Shown here piece after piece: positions 1 to 10,300 of a DNA stretch of 12,891 nucleotides; the stretch's first letter is position 1, and the number at the start of each line of letters is the position of its first letter. A model generated the notes under the pieces. It saw only the letters and a program-made list of their open reading frames with translations, did no database searches and was not told where the DNA came from. The stretch is from Cephalothrix spiralis (lineage: Eukaryota; Nemertea; Palaeonemertea; Archinemertea; Cephalotrichidae). The translations under genes and the position numbers were made by a program. The stretch is from positions 1,389 to 14,279 of the forward strand of contig JAUCNG010188862.1 of assembly GCA_032353305.1 (NCBI GenBank), written 5' to 3'.

Positions 1-16
1 TATGTTGCGCAACATA
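1..16. repeat. Perfect 16-bp palindrome
   Basis: TATGTTGCGCAACATA reads the same on both strands. Its core TTGCGCAA is the ideal C/EBP-type bZIP half-site dimer. The same 8-mer recurs at 918-925. Function is unknown. Confidence 0.6.
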
Positions 17-91
17 AATTTACCATTAGTTAAGGTACCATTGACGTATCGGAGCGTAAAACCATACATCGTATTGGACCGTGCTTTTAGA

Positions 92-128
92 GGTCGGTGG
101 CTGGTGGGGTAATGACCAGCAACCGATC
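92..128. repeat. Hairpin-forming inverted repeat, 14-bp arms
   Basis: Arms 92-105 and 115-128 pair with 12 Watson-Crick pairs, one G-T and one mismatch around a 9-nt loop. It lies far beyond the likely polyadenylation site. It may be a mobile-element remnant or a structured end; nothing in the sequence decides this. Confidence 0.6.
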
Positions 129-808
129 TAATCTGAGGGATTTAGTTCGGCTAATGACTTACACTTATTCATCATGATGTACTCGTGACCTAGATACAGA
201 AATAGTTGTTCCTCCAACCTATTAGGAATGGGGAGAGGAAAGAATGTATTAATATTTTTTATTAGATAGCAAATTGTTACTGATCGCTGCGTATTTTGGC
301 TTGGATCAGGCTTGATTTATTTTGAAGGGTTTAAAGTGTTTGTAGGATACATAGGTGAAGTGTTACTTGTTATTTTTGAGGTGGTGTGAGAAAAGGTTTT
401 GACATAATTCTGTTAAATAAAGGATGATTAGGCTGAGCTTTGGTTAAGTTATATATTTGAATGTGTTTTTGGTGTATGTATCTTAATCGTGATGAAATCG
501 GTTTTTGTTTAAAGATCTAGGCCTAATTCTGAGGACGAATCTTAATTAATGAGTGTTGTGTTTGGAAGGATCATGCTAATTTTCAATTAGAAAAAAAATC
601 TACTATTTTCAGACACATGTTTTAATTCACTGCAGTCTTATGTGTCTCTTTCATGCCCACAGCACGTCAAGTATTAGGGTAGGATTGACTTTATGTCAAA
701 GGAAGTGTACTATCAGTACGGTAGAACTCAAACTGAAAGTTTAACAGTTTGGTCATGCTGTAATAAATTACCTTTTAAAAAAAATATTTTGTTTAAACCT
801 GGAAAAAA

Positions 809-814
809 TTTATT
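809..814 (-). terminator. Candidate polyadenylation signal AATAAA
   Basis: TTTATT on the + strand is AATAAA on the gene strand, 287 nt past the stop. It is the first canonical hexamer after the stop codon. Alternative candidates are an ATTAAA at 621-626 and an AATAAA at 316-321. Confidence 0.5.
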
Positions 815-1100
815 TGATATTAATCCACTGTTTGTGCCGCGCCGCCTGTCGAAAAACTTGCAACTTGCACCTAAGCAGTTTCAGTTGACAGTTTAGTGCA
901 AGTTCATTTTTTCGATATTGCGCAAAATGTGTAAGAAGAATAAAAAATGCTGCTAGCATATAATATGTTGACCGGTGATAATATCAATACAATACCTAGG
1001 TCCCTTAATGTTAGGGCTTTTGGGATAATGCTTGTGTTGAAAGCTCATCATGCGACCCTTCAGCGAATTGAAGGAGAAATTACGAATCTAAATACCGTAT

Positions 1101-1337
1101 TTAAGATGATGAACTGCTCATTGTTACTGATTTAACTTTGCGTACTACTGTGTGGCCGCCACTGCTAAATTCACTACTAAATTCGCTAACCCCAGATTTT
1201 CCGACGGATGCGGAGCTCCTGTTCTTGGCTCTGATCTTGGCAACTTGGTTCTCAGCAGAATCGGCGCGTTCCTCAGCTTCTTCCAATTCGTGTTGAACCT
1301 TGCGGTATTTAGCCAAATTAATGGCAGCAATTTCCTC
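1101..1337 (-). CDS. Mhc: Mhc last coding exon with Ser-rich non-helical tailpiece
   Basis: The exon has 78 codons plus TAA (1101-1103). It starts [20 protein letters not shown], the conserved end of the coiled coil, then [19 protein letters not shown] non-helical tail of about 40 residues follows, with [11 protein letters not shown], a repeated (E)FSS, RKVKSV and a final MSSSSS. The long serine-rich tailpiece is a candidate phosphorylation site for filament assembly; in molluscan catch-type myosins tailpiece phosphorylation is known. No other terminal exon is recognised downstream. The acceptor is TTTTCACAG. Confidence 0.95.
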   Translation of the reverse strand, partial: EEIAAINLAKYRKVQHELEEAEERADSAENQVAKIRAKNRSSASVGKSGVSEFSSEFSSGGHTVVRKVKSVTMSSSSS

Positions 1338-4300
1338 CTGTGAAAAGAAAGGTATTTCCAATTTAAGTAAATGGAAGTTGCATTTACTTTGCTGAACTGC
1401 TTAAGTGTTCAGTTGCATTTTAATTTAGTAGTTGAATAACATCCCTTTTTGTTAATTAATTTGTTTTCTCTTCTTTACTTATTCAACTGAACGAAGTGCA
1501 TTCTTTTTTTAAGTAAGTATGTTTTTCTTTAACAAACACAATGAACAATGAATATGAGACGGCTCTTGATACTTACAGCTTCTTCAACCTGTCTCTTGTA
1601 TGTCTTTATCTTGGCTTGAAGTTTGTCAACAAGATCTTGCATACGTTCTTGGTTCTTGCGGTCTTCATCAACCTTTAACACCAAATTATTTTGTAAGTTT
1701 ACCGGAAATTTTAAATGTTATCTATACTTGACCTGATGATGCCAATATAAGGCGAAATTAATTGTCGCTCTTGACTTTAAACCTCATGTGTCTTTGGAGT
1801 TTTTTAGACTTTGTTTAGTTTATCTTTTCATTAATATATGATTTGTTTATTTCTGTGTCAACAACACATAGATTCAATTTTCACATTAAATTTTAACATA
1901 TTAACAAAATTATCTACAAACAAATAAAGTTCTACAAATGTTTGTTGCTCTTTAATATATCATAATAAGAATTTTTCAAATGTGAAAATTGAATATGTTT
2001 GGTGATTATTGACGCTAATGAACTTACCTGGAATGATAATTCCTTGAGGCGACGTTCACCCTTGCGCATATTTTTGACTGTTTCAGCATGGCGGCGCTGT
2101 TCACCATCATATTCAGCTTCCAATTCACGTACTCTCTGTTCAAGTTTAGCTAGTGCTCTCTTGCCACCCTTCATTGCTGAAGCTTCAGCTTCATCAAGAC
2201 GGGCTTGGAGTTCCTTGACCTGGTTCTCTAAGCTCTTGCGCATCTTCTCAATTTGCATGGCATGGTCTTGTTCGTGACGGAGTTCTTCTGCGAGTTGAGC
2301 AGCATCAGCCATGGCCTTCTTTGCCTTGTCTTCAGCCCCTCTGATTTCATTGGATTGATCTTCGAGATCGCTCTGCATGGCATTGATGTCGGCTTCGAAC
2401 TTTCTCTTGGCTTGGGACAATGTGTTGTTTTGGATCTGGAGTTCGTTGACTCTGTCTGTTGCCTCGTGGAGTTCGTTCTCAGCTGCCTTACGTGCACGTT
2501 CAGCAGATTCCATTGAGGTTCTGAGTTCCTCAAGTTCAGATAGAAGCATGTTGCATCTGCGCTCAGACATGGCATGGTTCTCTCTGAGTTCATCACGTTG
2601 ACGGATTTCTTCTTCGAGATGTGTTTGCATTTCCTTGCATTGGGCTTGGAATTTCTTAATGTTCTTCTCTGAATCGGCTCTCTGTCTGTTGGCGCCATCA
2701 AGAGCAACTTCAAGTTCATTGATGTCTTGTTCGAGTTTCTTCTTGACACGCATGGCTTCAGACTTGCCCTTGGATTCAGCGTCAAGTGATGCTTGCATGC
2801 TGTCCATTGCACGTTGGTGGTTGCGACGGGTGTTTTCGAATTCCTCTTCCTTCTCAGCAAGACGACGATCAATTTCTTGTCTGACTTGGGAAAGTTCGAG
2901 CTGGGAGCGCATGACCTTGGCCTCTTCTTGTTCAAGAGCAGCCTCGGCTTCTTCGAGGGCGGCTTGGAGTTCTTCCTTTTCCATCTCGAGTCTTCTCTTT
3001 GCCTTTTCGATTTCATGGGATGATCGGCCACCTTCTCCGAGTTGGTCGGTGAGTTCGTGAATTTCATCTGAGAGGTTCTTGTTCTCACGTCTGAGAGCAT
3101 TGATGGTGTCGTTGGATTCTTCAATTTGTTGTTTAAGCTTGAAGATTTCAGTTGAAAATCCTCTGCTCTCACGTTGAATGCCTTCCAATTCGTGCTGGGT
3201 GTCTTGGGCTTTGTGTTGCCATTCAGCGACAGTTTTGTCAAATTGGCGTTGCTTCTTTTCGAGAGAGCTGGCGAGAGTGTTGGCACGTTCAGCATCAATC
3301 ATCAAGTCTTCAACTTCACCCTGGAGTCTGTGCTTAAGTTTTTCTAATTGAGCACACTTGGATTGGGCAGCTTCGAGATTGCTCTCAGATTCGTTGAGCT
3401 TGGCAGATAGTTTACGTTTCAACTCTTCAGCTTCTTCTGATGATCCAAAGCCACCGCCTTCAGCCTTTTGTCTCCATTGCTGGATTTCACCCTGGGCCTT
3501 GGCAAGTTGACGTTGAACTTCAGATTTGGATTCTTGTTCCTCTTCAAATTGTTCACGGACTTGGTCAAGATCAGCACGAAGGTTGCGTACTTCACCTGAG
3601 AGTTTGGTACGGCCCTGGAATTGAGAGATAAGATTCACTAATTAAGCAACTTGTTAAACAAAAGTCATACACGTAGGTCTATAAATAAACATAAGGCCTA
3701 AATAGTTAAGTGAAGTTATTAATCTCTGTAATTATTTTTGTAATTTTCTCTATGAAGTGTTCTTACGATTTGATCTGTATTTAGGGATAATTCAAAAGAT
3801 ATTTGAATTATTGGCAAGTACATTTCCATACAGATATGGTTTTTCATACTTACACGGCTTTCGTCTTCAAGTGATCGCTTGGCTTCCTCGAGTTGAGCGG
3901 AAAGTTGTTGTTTGACCTTGGTGAGTGCACTGATTTGGTGTTCGGCCTCTTCCAAATGACGAGAGAGATCACCATTTTCAGCTGTAAGGCGAGACTTGGA
4001 TGATTGGAGCTCGTTGAGGTTTCGTGCGTTTTCGTCCAACTTGCCATTGGCTTCTGAGAGTTGTGATTCGAGATTCTTGCTAAGCTTGTCAGCACCAGAC
4101 TGTATGAAACAAATGAATCAGTTATATCAAAGTGATTTAACAATAACACACACACAATATAATCTTTATTTTATAAACTACAATTACCACTTTACGACAC
4201 TTGTCTTATTCTAATAAATCCAAGTGATTATGGGTAACTAAATTATGTGTTGATGTGATTCGCTGAATATTCAAAAAGTAAGGTGTATAGCGAAAAAATA

Positions 4301-7300
4301 TTTTAAGCAATTACCTTAATGCGTTCAAGCATTTTGATTTGATATAAAAGATCTTCGACTTCAACTGCCTGATCTTTTTGAGCATATTCTAATCTGAGAA
4401 AGGAAGGGAGAGGATTGCATGCATGTTAGTATGAGAGAGTACATGTATTATACACTGTAATGTTCTGAAAATAACATTTAGAAGGATTAGTAACTATCAC
4501 ATAAGTCATGCAATGGGTAGGTATTTTACCTTGCCCTTGCTAATGTGGTCGAGTTGTCCCTGGAGATCATCCATTTCGGATTTGAGTTGGGTCTTTTCCT
4601 TTTCAATTCTGCAAGATAATTGATAATTTTCAAATTTTCGTTCATTGTTTTCTTAAGTTTGGCATTATGTTTAGTTTTTAGTTTTCCTTTTTAAGAATTT
4701 AGCTGAAAAGTTAACTGCTTAATTGATTACTTACTTGCTCTTGACTTTTTGGAGTTGATCAACTTGGTCTGAGAGTTCATTGACGGCATCTTGGTTCTTC
4801 TTTCGGAGGCCGGCACTAGTTGCTTCGTGTTGGATGGCAGATTCTTCCAAGTCGCGGCGCAATTTCATTAATTCTTGCTCACGCTTCTTGTTCAAATCGA
4901 TTTGAGCAGCAGTGGCACCACCAGCTTCGTCAAGACGCTCGCTAAGTTCTTCAAGCTCGCGACTGGCTTCATTACGTTGTTTCTCAACCTTGAATAGAAA
5001 AAATTCATTGAATTGCAATTGTAGAACATAGAAATCGCCTGCGGTTGATATCAATCATGGTTGTTAGATAAATAGAATATAATGAATAGATTAGAATAAA
5101 ATGAATAGAAGCCTCTGAACTTCTTTGATAATCAATCATGGTTGTTATATAAATAAATTGGACACATGTTTTGTATCAGAAAAATCATTAGATTGATTAA
5201 TTTAGGATAATCGGTATCCTGGAGTTGCAACCAGACAGCTAAAAGCATTCAACATTTAGTAATTGTTGTTATTTTCAACAGTTTCTGATTGTGAAAGATT
5301 GTTTCTTTCGATCAGGATTTATTAAATTCTTACCTTTGATCTGGCCTGTCGTTCAGCTTCAAGTTCTTCCTCGAGTTCCTCAACACGAGCCTGAAGAAAA
5401 AAGAAAAAATTGGTTTATGGGTAATAAAATACACAATTGTATGGCAAAATTGGCGATTGCCAATTTATGTTCTTAGAATGATGAGAATGGTTTAAAAACA
5501 AATTTACTTGGTAGTTCTGGCATCTTAAAACATTCCTATAATGCTCAGATTCCGGATCTTCAAGCATTCTTTCATAATCCCTTTCAAATGCAGACATTAC
5601 TCCTTGTCGCAAATAGTTAACTCACTTTACTATGGCACATAATTTTGTCTATAGTATATAGTACGAACAGTCGTATTTACATCTTGTAACAAATACGTCC
5701 CGAAATTCGTACTTCAGTATTTCGCATCAAATCGAAATATTTATATAAAGACTTGGTATACTTTGATATTTGACAAATTAATATGTATGCAGTGGCAAAT
5801 GAATAATATGCTTTCTTTTGAAATAATAATTTTACTTGACAAATATCTTATTTATCATATTTGTTACTTATATTGTAACTTTTTATTTAAAAAGTATTTT
5901 TGTACCTACTTGATACATATTCGAAATACGTGTCACAGTGAATCCGGTACCCCATTCATTAATTTCTCGTATAAGTTGTTTACTCTTTGTACTAAGTGTC
6001 GATGGATAATAAACTGGTCTAGAAACGTTTCGTAACGACGGTATTCCATAACGACTTTCTACCGCCTCATATCTATTGGTATAATTTGAAAGGGAACTCC
6101 GTCGTATGTCCTCTTTCTGTTTTTCTCCTAAACTAGGATCCGTATATAAACCTTTAATCGAAACACTCGGTTCTAAATCTTCAGGTGACGAACTTTTAGT
6201 CCTTAAAGAAATATCTCCATTCATTGGATTTTCAGTTTTAAAATTCTCCTGTCCCGGTTCGACCGGTGTATCAGGTATTGAATCATTGATAGAATCCGAA
6301 TCGATATTAGGTGTATTCGGTATATTATCGTGAACCTCCGAAATTTGAACTTCTTCTACAGAAGACATGTTTGATTCTGCCAAAATATTCCAAATACGTT
6401 CTAATAGTATCCAATCGGTAACAATATAATTGACACGTCGAAATCTAAAGGAAACTTAATTATCTATCCTAATGTTAAGCTTCCATTTAATTAAGAGGTC
6501 ATCGAGGAAGGAACTCTGATAGTGTCTAGGACTCTAGATGGGTTGAGAAAGCAGTGGGGCATTATGGGAAATACCAATCTACAATTTTGCAACTAATATC
6601 ACCTGGTGAACATTTGAGGTAATATAATCACTAACTGAATCGACAAATGGGCATCAACAATCTCATCTGGATTCCTTACCGGTAACGCCCCCACACTATT
6701 TTGATAAATTGTTCTATAGAATGTTCTGTCTGCTCTAGAGAATTTAGATATTACGAATTCCGGTTGTACTGTTTTTTTGTCAGAGCTTATTGATAATTTC
6801 AATCCTCAGCAGGGTTGTCTATGTCTAAATAATGGATTTTTTTTCAAATAAAAAATGACCCAGCATTATCCAAACGTGATATGATAAAAATTATCAGACA
6901 CCAATCAGTCACTATCAAGAGGTATAGAAACACACAGTCCTAAGGCTATTTGAATGCAAACAACTCTGGCAACATTATAGAGTTTGTCATGTTTGATGAG
7001 GACTTACTTTCTGGCAGGAAATGTAACTTACCTGGAGTTCCTTGATCTTCTTTTGGAGCTGGCTAACCATGCTTTGTTCATCTTCAACCTTGCTGTTGAG
7101 ACTGTTGATTTCAACATCCTTCTTGCGAACATTGTCTTCTAGATCTCTCTTGATGCGCTCTAATTCATCAACGGTTTCTTGTGTCATCTTGAGGTCGTTC
7201 TCCAACTTTCTCTTTACCTTGTCAAGGTCGCCTCTTGATTTCTTCTCACGTTCAAGGTTGTCCTCGAGTTCATCCAAAGTGTGTTCAAGTTTCTGTTTGA

Positions 7301-10300
7301 GTTTGTTGAGATGGTTAACTTTGTCTTCTTCAGCTTGGAGTTTGTCACTGGTGTTCTTGCCACCTTCCTCAAGTGCCTTCTTTTCCTTCTGGAGCTTGGC
7401 AATTGTTTCGTCTTGTTGTGCCATTTCATCATTAAGAGTTCTGATTTGTCCATCCTTAGCTGATTTTTCTTGTTCAGATTTTTGGAGGTTAAGCTCAAGT
7501 TGTTCAATGTTCTTCTTGAGGCCATCAGACTTTTCTTCCAACTTCTTCTTGACACCTTCCAATTCACCTGCTGCATCTTCTTCATCTAATAGACGCTCTT
7601 CCATTTCCTTGAGTTGTGACTCGAAGTCCATCTTCTGCTTGACAAGATTGGTGATCTTTTCCTCTGCATCAGAGAGATTGTCTTGTTCAGCCTGGAGTTG
7701 GAGGAATAGGTCGTTCTTGGCTTGGAGGAGACCAACATTTTGTTCTTCCAATTGCTTTCGGAGCTCGTCAATACGCTTCAATTCACTGGTGGTCTTCTCA
7801 AGTTCTTCGAGTTTTCCCTTCATCTCATCTTCAGCACGGGCCTGGCTAAGGAGTGGCTTGACCTTTGTGTAAAGCTTCCACCATTGCCAATTCCTGAGTT
7901 GCAAGTACTTCCTGATGTTCCTCTGCATGATAGAGAGAGCAACTCTGCAAAAGAAATTGAATATTTTAGAACAGAGATAACAATATACATTTGTACTGTT
8001 AAACATATTATGATCTTTTGTTCATTTCAAATTTATTATCATTGTGATCTGCGCTGGTGGTCCATAATTGCTAACTCGGAAGGATTGTAATAAGTTGGTA
8101 ATCTTGATAGAATTTAATGTATGAAATATGGATTTTAAGTCAACTTAAATTTCAATAACGGTTTTGTAAGATTGATCTTACCTCTGGTCTTGAAGTTTCT
8201 TGTATTGTTTACGTTGGATGTAACCTCTGATGTGAGCCTGGAACAAGGAGACGATCTTCGAGAGACGTTCATCACGCATCTCTTCAAGTTCACCGAGAAC
8301 ACCGGCTTTGAAGAATACTTTGGTGAGACCAGGTCTGTATTTGGAGTTGTCAAGTTGGAGCGCGGTAAGGACCTTCTCTGAAACTTGCTTGGCATCGACG
8401 AAACCTTGTGGGACAGCATTTGGAGCGAGGATACAGTATCTGTAAAGATAATGTTTTTGAAATATTAGTTTTTACACTAAAAAGTGAGAGTACATTGTAT
8501 ATTACTTTAGAGTGACTTTCTGTTTTTTATTTGTTTTTTTTAAAGTAAAAATGTACTTACCGCTGCTTGAATTCAGGGTACAAGATTCTGTTGGGGAATC
8601 CCTTTCGGCAAATACGGATACCTTCCAATACACCATTACAATGGAGTTGATGGAGTACGAGATGATGATCGATGAGACCTAAATTTGAACAAAAATCATT
8701 AGTGATAATTCAACGGCCACAAAAATGCAACTAAATGTATTAAATATAAACACTTAATTTGATTTTTCCATTACATTTGCAACTTAATGGACTTATTTTA
8801 CGCTAACCATGTTTATTGCTGAAAGTTCTATCACTCGATCTCATCGGACAAATATCACTTCGACATTTTTGGATCAAATAAATGATATTTCGTCAACGGT
8901 GTTGCGAACTTCAGGGTAAAATAATTAATAAAAGATATATAATGAATAAAATATTAATGAATAATATAAATACATAATTTCGTAATAGTAACATTCGATA
9001 CAGGGTTGGTGTGGATAAAGGACAAAACACAGGACGGCACAAAAAAGGTTATAAAAGATAAGAAGGAACAAACAGGGAACTTTTACAAGAATAGTTTACC
9101 AGTAGTGCAACGCTGACATAGAGTTAATTAATCAGCATTTTATTTGATGTGATTTAACTCTTCCCAGAATAACCTGCGCTATGTCGTGTATGCACCGGCT
9201 CTTGCTGGTCAGAGTAACGCTGCCAGTATTTTTAATTTACTCGTATATGTCTGAGGTCTTACCTGATATTTTTTGCTCATTTGGGATAATGCATCGGACA
9301 AAATGTGGATTCGTGCTTTGGAGTGTTCTCATCAGTAAAATGAGTTGTTCCTGTTATAAAGAGGACAGGGACAATACACAAGTGTAAGGGTAAAGGTTCA
9401 AGGTTAGAGAAAGGTATAAACAAGATAATTAAAGATACACATTAAATAATTTGTTATCTATCTTTAAAGAATCTTGTTTATGTGAAAAAGGTGAGACACG
9501 CACACGCATGCAAGATGATCAGCGCCACCTAACATCAAACAATGATACACAAGGAAAGGTAAGGAGTGGTGAGGTTAACATATGATCAGGAGAATTTGTC
9601 ATCTTGGGTTACCTGATGTCTTGGTTTCATTGGGAATAATACATCTGATGAAATGAGGACTTGTGCTGTGCAAATTCTTCATGAGTTTATTCAAAGATTC
9701 CTAAAGTTTGATCAAAAGTACATTAGTAAAATATCCTGAAATAAGATCTAGTTCATACTAAATTAATTACTGTTAGTCTGTGCGTTTTGCTTTTAATAAT
9801 AAGAGTGAGAAAATTGCTTAAAAAGTAATCGATGAAAAAATAAAAATTTATCATTAAATTTAGTGCCTTGATTTATTACTCAAATACTTGTGTTTCAGTA
9901 AGAAATTAAAACTAAACTACATGTATACTATTTCTACTAAGATGATTTTAAACAGAACTTTTAGATTTAGATTTAAAATGAATGAGGTCTAAACTATAAA
10001 ATCTAGGCTAGAAGAGATTTCAAATATTTTAATACCCTCAAAAATGCAACCATATGAAATTCATATTGGATTATAATTGAATTGCATAATAATATCAAAC
10101 TGGACGTCATCAGAGATGCAGGGATGAAATAAGGTTCTTCGAAAACTTGGAGAATTGAAGCTACTCATATTCATGTACATGTGATGGAATCAATATTAAA
10201 GTTGCAGTTTTGATGTATTAAACTACTGGAAGGAAACTAACACAAAAGGAGACGATCGCATGCACGGATATATCATGTTCGAAATTCCAATATTTCAAAA

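Larger units (their letters stand above)
1..808. other. 3' flank of Mhc, no supported gene
   Basis: No myosin exon or other recognisable coding region is seen on either strand. The only + strand open frames (about 60-67 codons, at 693-896 and, overlapping the 3' UTR, 947-1135) have no recognisable domains. Positions 1-230 are less AT-rich than the rest and contain a palindrome and a hairpin listed separately. Confidence 0.6.

Noticed and set aside
693-1135. Two + strand open frames in the 3' UTR and flank as small genes
   Set aside because: No recognisable domain or signal peptide; length is ordinary for chance in AT-rich sequence.
2635-3060. Long + strand open frame (141 codons) within the rod exon
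   Set aside because: It is antisense to the myosin coiled coil; Ser/Cys-rich translation is the usual mirror of Glu/Lys-rich codons. The same applies to 7042-7872 on the + strand.
8838-8848. Possible third W-helix exon copy (TTTGTCCGATG on the minus strand, as in version 2)
   Set aside because: The match is only 11 nt, the frame hits a stop straight after Arg, and no splice sites fit.
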